Origin: Variovorax sp. S12S4
GTDB taxonomy: Bacteria; Pseudomonadota; Gammaproteobacteria; Burkholderiales; Burkholderiaceae_C
Direction: 5' to 3'
Length of the DNA stretch: 64,000 nucleotides
NCBI RefSeq assembly: GCF_023195515.1
Contig: NZ_JALPKR020000002.1
Span: 3,635,001 to 3,699,000, forward strand
Positions 16,998 through 26,412 of the stretch are shown here, in pieces; the first letter of the stretch is position 1, and the number at the start of each line of letters is the position of its first letter. The translations under genes and the position numbers were made by a program. The notes under the pieces are model-generated. The model was not told the DNA's origin. It made no database searches and saw only the letters and a program-made list of their open reading frames with translations.

Positions 16998-17102
16998 GGC
17001 CCTTCTTTCCTGTGCGATAGATGTGACCGGCATTGTGCCGGGGGTGCCGCGGAGCTGCTGCTGGAGCGCGCCTATGGCCGAGCGCGTTGCAGGGGCGGCA
17101 GC

Positions 17103-17711
17103 TCAGCCGCCGAAGAGCGCATCGAACACGCGGATCGAGGCATACGCATCGTTGGCCGCGTAGCGGATCTGCGCTTCGGTCAGCTGCTTGTTGGCCCAGT
17201 TCGACGTGGTCGCCTTGCGCGACTTGACGAAGCGCCGGTTGAACACGAGTGCAACGGCCGTCTTCACGCCCACCGACTTGCGATAGCCGCGGCGGCGAAA
17301 CTCGGTGTCGATGTCGAACACCGCCTTCGGTTCGATATTGAGGCGGTTGCGTATGAGCGTGAGATCGCTCGAAAGCCCGAAGCCGACCTTCCTGAGTTCG
17401 GTCGAGGCCAGCAGCGCCGCGACGACCGGGTTGCATTCGGTGCGGTGCAGCTGGAACAGCCAGGCCTTCTCGCGGGTGGAAAACTGCACCACGTGCGGGC
17501 CGCCCGACACTTCGTTCTTGGCGAAGGTGGGCTTCGATTCGGTGTCGAAGCCTGCAACGCCCGCGGCCAGCAACGCGGCAGCGGCGTGCTCGGCGTCTTG
17601 CAGCGTTGTGACGACGACGATCTCCTGGAGGCCGAGGCCTTCGAAGGCTTCCAGCAGGGCGATCTGCTCGCGTTCGGGAAGGGGCGGCAACGCGATGGTG
17701 TCGCCGCTCAC
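17103..17711 (-). CDS. 3'-5' exonuclease (DEDDy, RNase D-like)
   Basis: A 202-residue single exonuclease domain. Exo I is GVAGFDTESKP (D and E metal ligands), Exo II lies in GFGLSSDLTLI, and Exo III is IRYAANDAYASI with the Y-x3-D pair of the DEDDy group. No HRDC or polymerase domain is attached, so it is a short stand-alone nuclease. The start is taken as GTG at 17711, overlapping the stop of the TfoX-like gene as GTGA; there is no clear ribosome site and translation probably depends on coupling. RNA or DNA preference is not evident. Confidence 0.82.
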   Translation of the reverse strand: MSGDTIALPPLPEREQIALLEAFEGLGLQEIVVVTTLQDAEHAAAALLAAGVAGFDTESKPTFAKNEVSGGPHVVQFSTREKAWLFQLHRTECNPVVAALLASTELRKVGFGLSSDLTLIRNRLNIEPKAVFDIDTEFRRRGYRKSVGVKTAVALVFNRRFVKSRKATTSNWANKQLTEAQIRYAANDAYASIRVFDALFGG

Positions 17712-18127
17712 GAGGAGGCTGCTTTCTTTTTCTTCACTGGGGCTTTCTTTGCTGGTGTTTTCTTGGCGGCCGACTTGCCGGCGGTGATTTTTTTCTGCTT
17801 TGGCGGCTGGCCCGACCGCAAGGCCGCTTCGTAGGCCCGGCGGCCCCAGAGCGCGGCTTCGAGCCGGTCCTCGAAGAGATCGGCAGGGGCTTGCCGGTAC
17901 GACATCGGCATGGTCTTGCCGTTGCGCTCGTAGGTGAACGGCGGCAGATTCAGTTTGTCGAAATGTTCGGCGCTGTCGGCATCGGACTTCAGGTAGAGCG
18001 TGTCCTTGGCAATTAGCGCGATCATCCGCCCTTCGTGCCACACGCCGTGCCCGCCGAACATGCGGCGCGTCTGGATGCGGCCGAGGCGCTCGAAGATCTC
18101 GTGCAGGCTTTCTACAAACTCACTCAT
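17708..18127 (-). CDS. TfoX/Sxy family N-terminal domain protein
   Basis: A 139-residue protein. Residues 1-105 form a TfoX N domain: RRMFGGHGVWHEGRMIALIA and YLKSDADSAEHFDKL are recognisable. The C-terminal 35 residues are a lysine/alanine/proline tail (KKITAGKSAAKKTPAKKAP) like those of nucleic-acid-binding proteins. The C-terminal TfoX domain of Sxy competence activators is missing, so a role in CRP-dependent competence induction is doubtful. It is coupled to the exonuclease gene downstream by a 4-base overlap. Confidence 0.85.
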   Translation of the reverse strand: MSEFVESLHEIFERLGRIQTRRMFGGHGVWHEGRMIALIAKDTLYLKSDADSAEHFDKLNLPPFTYERNGKTMPMSYRQAPADLFEDRLEAALWGRRAYEAALRSGQPPKQKKITAGKSAAKKTPAKKAPVKKKKAASS

Positions 18128-18170
18128 GGCGCTGGCGCCGTGGCACTCGCCTTTGGGGCGGCTCCGCAGC

Positions 18171-18560
18171 TCATGCGGTGATCTCGATGCGGTTGCCGTC
18201 CGGGTCGAGGACCACGCTTTCGTAGTAGCCGTCGCCGGTGCGGCGCGGTCCATCGAGCAGCGGGTAGCCGTCGGCCTTCAGGCGCTGCGTGAGCTCGTCC
18301 ACCGCCGCATCGGAACCCACGCTGATGGCCAGGTGCGTCCAGCCCATGCGCTGCGCGCCGGGTTCGGCGGGTAGGGGCGAGAGGGTACTGGTGGTCATGG
18401 CCTCGATGCGGGCGCCGTCGCCCAGGCTCAGGAAGCACGATGCAAAACCCTTGGCCGGGTTGACATAGCCCGCACCGGCCGTGGCGCCGAAGTAGTCGAC
18501 GTAGAAGCGCTTGCAGCGTTCGAGATCGGTGGTCCAGAGAGCGATGTGATCGATGCGCAT
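18171..18560 (-). CDS. VOC superfamily protein (glyoxalase/bleomycin-resistance fold)
   Basis: A 129-residue single VOC domain with paired beta-alpha-beta-beta-beta motifs. It opens MRIDHIALWTTDLERCKRFY and ends ESVVLDPDGNRIEITA. Metal-ligand positions are visible: His in IDHIAL, Glu in RIEAMT, His in WTHLAISV and Glu in NRIEIT. Such sets support divalent metal binding and chemistry like glyoxalase I or a ring-cleaving or antibiotic-binding role. The neighbours (GNAT and TfoX-like genes) do not narrow it. Confidence 0.85.
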   Translation of the reverse strand: MRIDHIALWTTDLERCKRFYVDYFGATAGAGYVNPAKGFASCFLSLGDGARIEAMTTSTLSPLPAEPGAQRMGWTHLAISVGSDAAVDELTQRLKADGYPLLDGPRRTGDGYYESVVLDPDGNRIEITA

Positions 18561-18588
18561 GGAAAGACAAGACGAAGGAAGAGGGCAC

Positions 18589-19101
18589 TCAGCCGGTACG
18601 TCGCGGCTGTCGTGTCGTGCCCTGCGGAAACCAATGGTAGGCGACCCGTTCGCGTCCGCTGGTGGGGTGCCGGTCGACTGCGCCGCGCACGAGGCCGTAG
18701 CGCTCATAGAAGCGCTGCGCCGCGGTGTTGTTGATGGCGACATGAAGCTTCCAGCCGTGCGGCATACGCACGCTGGCTTCGTCGAGCAGCGCCTGCCCGA
18801 GGCCCTGGTTGCGCAGATGCGGTTCGACGAACAGCTGCGCCACGTATTCGCGCCGGGCAAGCAGCACCATGAAGGCGAGCACCTGGCCTTCGCGCTCGGC
18901 CAGCACCACGTCGGCCGGGGGTACGAATTCTGTTTGCACGCGCCGCAGCCAGTGCGTGATCGGCTCGATCACGGTCGCCCTGCGGTTGGCCGCTATCCAG
19001 GCCCGGCGCCAGATGCCGGCCAGCACCAGGCTCTCTTCGGGGGCGCCGTCGCGAGAGCGCAATTGGAACGCGGGAATCTGTGCTGCGGACATGCGACTCA
19101 T
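18589..19101 (-). CDS. GNAT family N-acetyltransferase
   Basis: A 170-residue acetyltransferase. The acetyl-CoA pyrophosphate loop is LRNQGLGQALL (motif A, R/Q-x2-G-x-G), preceded by YVAQLFVEPH and followed by HVAINNTAAQRFYERYGL (motif B). The substrate is not evident. The ATG at 19101 or the one three codons later could be the true start. It is the last gene of the formaldehyde operon direction, 40 bases after fghA, and might be co-transcribed. Confidence 0.8.
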   Translation of the reverse strand: MSRMSAAQIPAFQLRSRDGAPEESLVLAGIWRRAWIAANRRATVIEPITHWLRRVQTEFVPPADVVLAEREGQVLAFMVLLARREYVAQLFVEPHLRNQGLGQALLDEASVRMPHGWKLHVAINNTAAQRFYERYGLVRGAVDRHPTSGRERVAYHWFPQGTTRQPRRTG

Positions 19102-19141
19102 GATACGGCGCCCGTGTGCCGCGGTCGATACGAGTGGCCGA

Positions 19142-20017
19142 TCAGCCACGCAAGGTTTGGGCGTGGTGGGCGAGGTGATCCGCCATGAAGGTCTGGATGA
19201 AGTAGTAGCCGTGGTCGTAGCCCTCGTGGCGGCGCAGCGTGAGCGGCTGTCCCGCGGCAAAGCAAGCGGCCTCGAAGGCTTCCGGGTACAACTGCTCGGC
19301 AAGGAATTTGTCGGCCAGGCCCTGGTCGATCAATATGCCTTGCGGATACGGCGCGGCGGTCTGCGATTTCATGAGCGCGCTGGCGTCATGCGCAAGCCAT
19401 TGCGCGCGGTCGCCGCCGGGCTCTCCCAGGTAGCCGCTGAACGCCTTTTCGCCCCACGGGCATTGCGTGGGCGCACAAATGGGCGCAAACGCCGAGAGCG
19501 ACTTGAACCGCCCCGGGTGACGCATTGCCAGCGTGAGCGCGCCGTGGCCGCCCATCGAATGGCCGAAGATGCCAAGGCGCTGGTCGTCGACCGCGAAGTG
19601 CTTTGCCACGAAGGGCAGCAGCTCATGCACGATCCAGCTTTCCATGCGCCAGTGGGCCGACCACGGGGCCTCGGTCGCGTCGAGGTAGAAGCCCGCGCCA
19701 ATGCCGAAGTCCCAGTTGGCGGTGGCGCCCGGCAGGCCTTCCACGGTGCTTCCGCGCGGGCTGGTGTCGGGAGCGATCAGCGCCAGGCCCAGGCTGGCCG
19801 CCATGCGCTGCGCGCCAGCCTTCACTGCAAAGGTTTCTTCGTTGCAGGTGAGCCCTGCAAGGTAGAGCAGGGCGGGCACGCGCTCGTGGGCGGCTTGCGG
19901 CGGCAGGTAGACCGAGAAGCGCATCGGCAAGCCGATTTCGTGCGAGGCATGCTCGTGAAAGCTCTGCACGCCACCGAAGACGTGGTGCTCGGAAAGGGTC
20001 TTGAAGATGTCGGTCAT
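19142..20017 (-). CDS. fghA: S-formylglutathione hydrolase
   Basis: A 291-residue esterase-D-type hydrolase that splits S-formylglutathione to formate and glutathione in formaldehyde detoxification. Motifs are VPALLYLAGLTCNEE (oxyanion and conserved Cys), GIFGHSMGGHGALTLA (nucleophile), DQGLADKFL (acid) and HEGYDHGYYFI (histidine), all typical of FghA/YeiG. The ATG overlaps the stop of the upstream alpha/beta hydrolase gene (ATGA). Together with adhC at 20963-22069 it forms the glutathione-dependent formaldehyde pathway. Confidence 0.95.
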   Translation of the reverse strand: MTDIFKTLSEHHVFGGVQSFHEHASHEIGLPMRFSVYLPPQAAHERVPALLYLAGLTCNEETFAVKAGAQRMAASLGLALIAPDTSPRGSTVEGLPGATANWDFGIGAGFYLDATEAPWSAHWRMESWIVHELLPFVAKHFAVDDQRLGIFGHSMGGHGALTLAMRHPGRFKSLSAFAPICAPTQCPWGEKAFSGYLGEPGGDRAQWLAHDASALMKSQTAAPYPQGILIDQGLADKFLAEQLYPEAFEAACFAAGQPLTLRRHEGYDHGYYFIQTFMADHLAHHAQTLRG

Positions 20018-20940
20018 CGGAAGTTGTTGTTGGGCTGCAGTGCGGGCACCAGTTCGAGCACGGCGTCTGCAAAGATGCGAGGCGCCTCTTGCGGCATGTT
20101 GTGGCCCACGCCGGGCACCAGCCTGTGCGAGCGTGGTCCGCTGAAGCGGTGCGCGTGGGCAGAGGCTTCGGCGGGCGGACGCACACCATCGTCCAGGCCG
20201 TCGAAGGTGATGGTGGGCACCGATATCGCAGGCTGCGCGGCCAGGCGGCGCTCGATGTCGGCGTAGGCCGGGTCGCCCGCCACCAGCCCGAAGCGGTGGC
20301 GGTATGAATGAATCACCACGTCGACGAAATCCGGATGGTCGAAGGCCGCCGCGCTGCGCTCGAAGGTGGCGTCGTCGAACTTCCACGTCGGCGACCAGAG
20401 CTGCCACAGCAGGCGGGTGAGCGCCTTGCGGTCCTTCGCCAGCCCGGCCCGGCCGCGCTCGCTGTGAAAGTAGTACTGGTACCAGAGGCTGTGTTCGTTC
20501 GCGGGCGTGTCGGGCTCCATCGCCTTGGCGATGTCCTGGATGTTGTAGCTGTTGAATGAGACCAACCCCGCGCAGCGCTCGGGCCAGAGTGCCGCCACCA
20601 CGCACGCTGCGCGGCCGCCCCAGTCGTAGCCGGCAAGCACCGCGCGCTGGATGCGGAGTGCGTCGAGCAGCGCGAGCAGGTCGGCGCCGAGCGCGGCCTG
20701 CTCGCCGGAGCGCGGCGTGGCATCGCTCAGGAAGCGCGTGGCGCCGTAGCCGCGCAGGTAAGGCACGATGACGCGGCAGCCCTTGTCGGCGAGCATCGGC
20801 GCCACTTCGGCGTAAGTGTGAATGTCGTACGGAAAGCCGTGCATCAGCAGCACGGGCGGGCCGTCGGCGGGCCCGGCTTCGTAATAGGCGATTTCGAGAA
20901 CGCCCGCTTCGATCTTGCGCAAGGGCTCCATGCGGTTCAT
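20014..20940 (-). CDS. alpha/beta hydrolase of the epoxide hydrolase type
   Basis: A 308-residue alpha/beta hydrolase. HGFPYDIHTYAEVAPML carries the HGxP oxyanion motif of epoxide hydrolases, and AGYDWGGRAACVVA gives aspartate, not serine, as nucleophile. The acid lies in TFDGLDDGVRPP and the base in VPGVGHNMPQEAPRIF. These features fit epoxide hydrolase or haloalkane dehalogenase chemistry. It sits between adhC and fghA and is coupled to fghA by ATGA, which is unexpected for a formaldehyde operon. GGAGGAG ten bases before the ATG supports the start. Confidence 0.83.
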   Translation of the reverse strand: MNRMEPLRKIEAGVLEIAYYEAGPADGPPVLLMHGFPYDIHTYAEVAPMLADKGCRVIVPYLRGYGATRFLSDATPRSGEQAALGADLLALLDALRIQRAVLAGYDWGGRAACVVAALWPERCAGLVSFNSYNIQDIAKAMEPDTPANEHSLWYQYYFHSERGRAGLAKDRKALTRLLWQLWSPTWKFDDATFERSAAAFDHPDFVDVVIHSYRHRFGLVAGDPAYADIERRLAAQPAISVPTITFDGLDDGVRPPAEASAHAHRFSGPRSHRLVPGVGHNMPQEAPRIFADAVLELVPALQPNNNFR

Positions 20941-20962
20941 GGCGGGCGTTCTCCTCCAGAGG

Positions 20963-22069
<1,107 letters not shown>

Positions 22070-22120
22070 GGGGCTTGAGGGCAAAAAGGAGAAGAGGGAC
22101 AAGGATACCCAGACCGGCGC

Positions 22121-22759
22121 TCAGGCCGGGCCGGCAGCAAAGATACCCGACATTCCGATGAAGCCGGGCAGATGGCGAAAGTCCCACACCCAGCTTCGCA
22201 GCGCGGGGTATTCGTCCAGGGGAATGCCGCCTTCGCCGGCCAGCGCCACATAGGGAAAGCAGGCCAGGTCGGCCACCGTGGCGTGTTGCCCGACCAGCCA
22301 TTGCCGGCCTTCGCAGGCGCGCTCGGCCAGGTGGTCGTCCAGTAAACGAAAGGCCGCATGCGCGCCGCGCCGGCAAGCTTCGATGTCGAGATTTTCATAG
22401 CCGAACGCATCGTGCAGCCGAGCCGCCGATGCGGTGCGGGTGATTTCGTCGGCGGTGGTGAACCACATCGCGATCTGGCCCTGCAGCTGCGGGTCGTCCG
22501 GGTACCAGCGGCGCTGTGCGTCGTACGTGCTCGCGAGATAGACGAGGATGGCTTGCGCGTCGCGCAGCACAAAGCCGTTGTCGTCGATCACCGGAATCTG
22601 CCCCAGCGGATTGACCTGCGCGAGAAACGCAGCCGACTTGTGCTCGCGGCCGGGGTGAAAGTCGACCGGCACGCTCTGGTAGTCGAGGCCCAGCCAGGCC
22701 AGCATCTGCCGCACCTTGAAGCAGTTGCCGGAAAGGGCGTAGTCGTAGAGCTTGATCAT
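22121..22759 (-). CDS. glutathione S-transferase family protein
   Basis: A 212-residue GST. The N-terminal thioredoxin half opens IKLYDYALSGNCFKVRQML, with Cys13 in the usual Ser/Cys active-site place, and VNPLGQIPVIDDNGFVLRDA holds the cis-proline and the glutathione gamma-glutamyl-binding residues. The C half has VADLACFPYVALAGEGGI. Its ATG overlaps the stop of the Rieske-less oxygenase subunit (ATGA), so it belongs to that operon and may act on the oxygenase product. It could alternatively belong with the formaldehyde genes downstream. Confidence 0.86.
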   Translation of the reverse strand: MIKLYDYALSGNCFKVRQMLAWLGLDYQSVPVDFHPGREHKSAAFLAQVNPLGQIPVIDDNGFVLRDAQAILVYLASTYDAQRRWYPDDPQLQGQIAMWFTTADEITRTASAARLHDAFGYENLDIEACRRGAHAAFRLLDDHLAERACEGRQWLVGQHATVADLACFPYVALAGEGGIPLDEYPALRSWVWDFRHLPGFIGMSGIFAAGPA

Positions 22760-23619
22760 GCGGCTTGCCTCACGCCAAAGCGCATGCCGCGCTCGCGCAG
22801 CCAGCGCCGGTAGGTGACGGAGGTCGTGTCGCCGCGCGTCGGCGTTTCGGCGCGGCCTTCGAGCGGCATGCGCTTGAAGGCGTGGTTCTCGAGAATCGGC
22901 TTGTCCTGCCCGAAGATCGTCTGCTGGAAAGCGATGAGTTCGGCGTCTGTCGAGGTGTCGTCGTAGCAGGCGAGCAGCGTGTGGGCGATCACGTGCTCGT
23001 CATCGAGCGGCTGCAAGAACAGCGCGATGGCATCGAGCTCACCGGCGCGGTGGCTCGACTTGTAGAGCATGGCCGTGAGCGGTTGCATGACGCGGTATTT
23101 GTAGGTCACCTCGGCGCCGCTGTCGTGGGCGGCCGAGGCGCGGGGTTGCCAGAAGCGGCAATCGGTGGCCCAGATTTCCTGGGTGGCCGGGTCGACCTGC
23201 ACCTGGTACTTTGCCACTTCGGTGTGCGGCACCTTGCCCAGGAAGCCGGCATGCACGAAGGGGAAGTGCGCCATGTCCAGAAAGTTCTCGATCACGCGCA
23301 GCCCCGATACGGCCACGCCGATGCTGCCGCAGTCGACCATGCGGCGCCCGGGTTCGCCATATTCGGGAAAGTCGAACAGGGGCCGCGTCGGCTTGCTGCT
23401 TGGGCAGACCCAGAGGTAGCCGTAGCGCGACTGGATGGCCAGCGTTCGCGTACCGAGCCGGCACTGCGGTGCACCGGCCGCGTCGCTCCACACGTGCAGT
23501 GTTTCGCCGAGCAGGCGAGTCGTGCGGGGCTGCGCATCGGGGCTGCCGGCGAGCGTCGTCGAAGGGCCGACGACCAGCCAGTCGTCGAGCATGTTGGGGT
23601 CGTCTGTGATGAAGGGCAT
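22756..23619 (-). CDS. Rieske-type oxygenase catalytic subunit lacking the Rieske cluster
   Basis: A 287-residue protein whose residues about 95-280 match the catalytic domain of the phenoxy/vanillate-demethylase group. The mononuclear iron motif is ENFLDMAHFPFVHAGFLG (D115-x2-H118-x4-H123), and GQDKPILENHAFKRMPLE carries the likely third ligand. The N-terminal 90 residues keep the outline of a Rieske domain (LLGETLHVWSDAAGAPQC) but have no CxH or CxxH. A complete Rieske motif sits on the next gene upstream, 8 bases away. The two proteins therefore probably form one split oxygenase. It is coupled to the GST gene. Substrate unknown. Confidence 0.8.
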   Translation of the reverse strand: MPFITDDPNMLDDWLVVGPSTTLAGSPDAQPRTTRLLGETLHVWSDAAGAPQCRLGTRTLAIQSRYGYLWVCPSSKPTRPLFDFPEYGEPGRRMVDCGSIGVAVSGLRVIENFLDMAHFPFVHAGFLGKVPHTEVAKYQVQVDPATQEIWATDCRFWQPRASAAHDSGAEVTYKYRVMQPLTAMLYKSSHRAGELDAIALFLQPLDDEHVIAHTLLACYDDTSTDAELIAFQQTIFGQDKPILENHAFKRMPLEGRAETPTRGDTTSVTYRRWLRERGMRFGVRQAA

Positions 23620-23627
23620 GGTTCTCT

Positions 23628-24323
23628 TCAGGCTGCCGCTTGCGGCCGGCGACTTTCTTCTTCTTCGATCTCGCTGCGCAGGCTGCGTGCGGCGATGTGC
23701 AGTGTCTTCATTGCGGCGGTGCCGGGCGCGGCATCTGTCCAGAGGTGAATGAAGGCCAGCCGAGGTTGCGCATCGAGCACCAGGGCCAGTGTGCCGTGCT
23801 GGCCGAGCGGCCCGCGCCATGCCGCCGTTGCGGTGTCGCTCGCAAAGCCGCGCCGGGCGAGTGCGTCGCGCACGCTTGCCGCATCGGCGCGCACGGCGAG
23901 CGTACGGCAGAACGACCAGCCGACGGGCACGATGTCGTCTTGCGGCGGGGCTTGCGCCGCCTCGCCAGCGAGGTTCACCCATAGCATGCCCGCTGCATCC
24001 ACGGCTCTGAACACCTTCGCGCACAGGTTGCTTGGCGGCGGCATATCGGGATGCGCGGGGATGCGCGTGCACTGGCCGCTTCCGGCGGCGTATTGCCAGC
24101 CGTGGTACGCGCAGGAGAGGCGGTTTTTCACCACCTGGCCAAGCGTGAAGCGCACGCTGCGGTGGGGGCAGCGGTTCTCCCACGCCTGCGGTGCACCGTC
24201 GGCCGAACGCCAGAGCGCCAGCTCCTGCCCGAGCGCAAAGCCCGCGACGATGTTGGCGCCGGGGCGCACATCGGCCGAACGGGCCATCGGATGCCAGGCT
24301 GAAATGCTGTCTGCGCTCATCAT
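23628..24323 (-). CDS. Rieske [2Fe-2S] protein, partner of the split oxygenase
   Basis: A 231-residue protein with a full Rieske motif: C52-P-H54 in WENRCPHRSVRFTLG and C71-A-Y-H74 in SCAYHGWQYA. The C-terminal about 100 residues look like a shrunken oxygenase domain (FIHLWTDAAPGTAA) without the D-x2-H-x4-H iron site. It should pass electrons to the catalytic subunit encoded 8 bases downstream. No ferredoxin reductase is nearby, so the reductase must come from elsewhere. The start is one of two adjacent ATGs (24323 or 24320). It is divergent from aroQ with a 75-base spacer. Confidence 0.82.
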   Translation of the reverse strand: MMSADSISAWHPMARSADVRPGANIVAGFALGQELALWRSADGAPQAWENRCPHRSVRFTLGQVVKNRLSCAYHGWQYAAGSGQCTRIPAHPDMPPPSNLCAKVFRAVDAAGMLWVNLAGEAAQAPPQDDIVPVGWSFCRTLAVRADAASVRDALARRGFASDTATAAWRGPLGQHGTLALVLDAQPRLAFIHLWTDAAPGTAAMKTLHIAARSLRSEIEEEESRRPQAAA

Positions 24324-24398
24324 GATGCGCGCTACCTTAGCGCAAGTCCCAGGCGGGGCGCACACTCATAATGGAGGCATCGCCAGACGCCACTCATC

Positions 24399-24839
24399 AT
24401 GAAGAAAATACTCGTCCTCAACGGCCCCAACCTCAACCTGCTTGGCTCACGCGAGCCCGAGCAATACGGACGCGACACTCTGGCCGATGTCGAGCGCCTG
24501 TGCAAGGACACGGGCGCCTCGCACGGCGTGGAAATCGAGTGCCGCCAGTCCAACCACGAGGGCGTGCTGATCGACTGGATCCATGAGGCCGGCCGCGAAG
24601 TGGCCGCGGGCAACATGCTGGGCGTGGTAATGAACCCGGGCGCCTACACGCACACATCGATTGCGCTGCACGACGCCATCAAGGGTGCGAGCGTGCCGCT
24701 GATCGAACTGCACATCTCGAATGTGCACGCGCGCGAGGAGTTTCGCCACCGCTCGTACATTTCGCCGGCGGCGCGCGGCATCATCGTCGGCCTGGGCGTG
24801 AAAGGCTACGCACTGGCCATCGCGGCCCTGGTGCCCTGA
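24399..24839 (+). CDS. aroQ: type II 3-dehydroquinate dehydratase
   Basis: A 146-residue shikimate-pathway enzyme that dehydrates 3-dehydroquinate to 3-dehydroshikimate as a dodecamer. It starts [20 protein letters not shown] with the catalytic arginine and flexible-loop tyrosine (EQYG), then [16 protein letters not shown] and [17 protein letters not shown], which carry the substrate-binding and catalytic residues. Length is standard. It stands alone here, convergent with the spoVR gene (19-base gap) and divergent from the Rieske gene. Confidence 0.96.
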   Translation: MKKILVLNGPNLNLLGSREPEQYGRDTLADVERLCKDTGASHGVEIECRQSNHEGVLIDWIHEAGREVAAGNMLGVVMNPGAYTHTSIALHDAIKGASVPLIELHISNVHAREEFRHRSYISPAARGIIVGLGVKGYALAIAALVP

Positions 24840-24858
24840 GCCGCTCGGGCAGTTCCGA

Positions 24859-26412
24859 TCAGTCGGTCTGCCTTGGAGCCGCGGCCTTCCAGCTGCGGCT
24901 GATGTGGCCCTGGGAGTCGACGCTTTCCAGGTGAACGTCGAAGCCCCACAGCCGGGCGACGTGCTTCAGCACTTCTTCGGCATCGTCGTGCAGCGGCAGG
25001 TTGTTGCGCTGGGTGTGGCGCAGCGTCAGGGCGCGGTCGCCGCGCATGTTGACGTTCCACACCTGGATGTCGGGCTCCCTGCTGCTGATGTCGTACTGGC
25101 GTGACAGCGATTCGCGCAGCGCGTGATAGCCGCTGTCGTCGTGAATGGCGGACACCTCGAGCTCGGGCTCGCTCTGGTGGTCGCGAATCGCGAACAGCCT
25201 GAAATCACGCATCGTCTTCGGACTAAGGAACTGGCCGATGAAGCTCTCGTCCTTGAAGTTGCGCATTGCATAGTCGAGCGTCTTGACCCAGTCGGTACCC
25301 GCAAAGTCGGGGAACCAGCGCTTGTCTTCGTCGTTGGGCTTTTCGCAGATGCGGCGCAGCTCGGTGAACATGGCAAAACCCAGCGCGTAGGGGTTGATGC
25401 CGCTGTAGGCGCGATGCCCCACCGGCGGCTGAAAGATCACGCCCGTGTGAGAACTCAGCCATTCCATCATGAAGCCGTCAGCGAGCTGGCCGCGGTCGTA
25501 CATGGTGTTGAGCAGGGTGTAGTGCCAGAAGGTCGCCCAGCCTTCGTTCATGACCTGCGTTTGGCGCTGCGGATAGAAATACTGCGCTATCTTGCGCACG
25601 ATGCGCACCACCTCGCGCTGCCAAGGCTCGAGCAGCGCGGCGTTCTTCTCTATGAAGTAGAGCAGGTTCTCCTGCGGCTCCGAAGGAAAGCGGCGGGACG
25701 AGTCGGATTCGGTGGCGTGTTCGCTCTTGCGCGGCAGGGTGCGCCACAGGTCGTTCACCTGCTGCTGCATGTAGCGCTCGCGCTCGGCGCGCTGCGTGCC
25801 TTCTTGCGCCAGCGACCGCTTCTGCGGGCGGCGATAGCGATCGACGCCGTAGTTCATCAGCGCGTGGCAGGAGTCGAGCAGCTGCTCCACCGCGTCGAGG
25901 CCATGGCGCTCTTCGCATTCGGCAATGTAGTGCCGTGCGTACACGAGGTAGTCGATGATCGACGACGCATCGGTCCACATCCGGAACAGGTAGTTGCCCT
26001 TGAAGAAGCTGTTGTGGCCGTAGGCCGCATGCGCAATCACCAGGGCCTGCATGGCCATGGTGTTTTCTTCCATCAGGTAGGCAATGCAGGGATCGGAGTT
26101 GATGACGATCTCATAGGCCAGCCCCATGTGGCCGCGGCGGTAGTTCTTTTCGGTGGCGATGAACTGTTTGCCGTAAGACCAGTGGCGGTAAATCATGGGC
26201 ATGCCGACGCTGGCGTAGGCATCCATCATCTGCTCGGCGGTGATCACCTCGAGCTGGTTGGGGTACACGTCCAGCCCGAAGCCCTTGGCCGTCTTCGCTA
26301 TCTCCGTGTGATAGGTCTCGATGAGGTCGAAGGTCCAGTCCGACGGACTGGGCAGGCGCTCCAGGCGGCCGGTGGAGTTCGTGCGCTCGAGGGAAGGGTG
26401 GTCGGAAGTCAT
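24859..26412 (-). CDS. SpoVR family protein
   Basis: A 517-residue SpoVR/YcgB-type protein. The N-terminal third has DVYPNQLEVITAEQMMDAYA and YRHWSYGKQF; AQYFYPQRQTQVMNEGWATF gives an HExxH-like NEGWA region in which ATFWHYTLLN follows. The family was named from Bacillus sporulation but is common in non-sporing proteobacteria, where it is stationary-phase or stress linked. Biochemical role unknown. It is the last gene of the prkA-yeaH-spoVR operon, coupled to yeaH by ATGA. Confidence 0.92.
   Translation of the reverse strand: MTSDHPSLERTNSTGRLERLPSPSDWTFDLIETYHTEIAKTAKGFGLDVYPNQLEVITAEQMMDAYASVGMPMIYRHWSYGKQFIATEKNYRRGHMGLAYEIVINSDPCIAYLMEENTMAMQALVIAHAAYGHNSFFKGNYLFRMWTDASSIIDYLVYARHYIAECEERHGLDAVEQLLDSCHALMNYGVDRYRRPQKRSLAQEGTQRAERERYMQQQVNDLWRTLPRKSEHATESDSSRRFPSEPQENLLYFIEKNAALLEPWQREVVRIVRKIAQYFYPQRQTQVMNEGWATFWHYTLLNTMYDRGQLADGFMMEWLSSHTGVIFQPPVGHRAYSGINPYALGFAMFTELRRICEKPNDEDKRWFPDFAGTDWVKTLDYAMRNFKDESFIGQFLSPKTMRDFRLFAIRDHQSEPELEVSAIHDDSGYHALRESLSRQYDISSREPDIQVWNVNMRGDRALTLRHTQRNNLPLHDDAEEVLKHVARLWGFDVHLESVDSQGHISRSWKAAAPRQTD

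Noticed and set aside
15993..17834. 613-codon plus-strand open frame opposite gnd and the exonuclease gene
   Set aside because: Antisense of well-supported genes; composition is that of a shadow frame and no domain is recognisable.
17708..18127. TfoX-like gene as a competence activator
   Set aside because: The C-terminal TfoX domain is missing and no competence gene is nearby.
22756..24323. Reading the Rieske pair as one oxygenase gene broken by frameshift
   Set aside because: Each protein has a whole two-domain outline with complementary loss of ligands; joining the frames would duplicate rather than restore a domain.
24859..26412. SpoVR as evidence for sporulation
   Set aside because: The family is widespread in non-sporing proteobacteria with PrkA and YeaH; no other sporulation gene is present.
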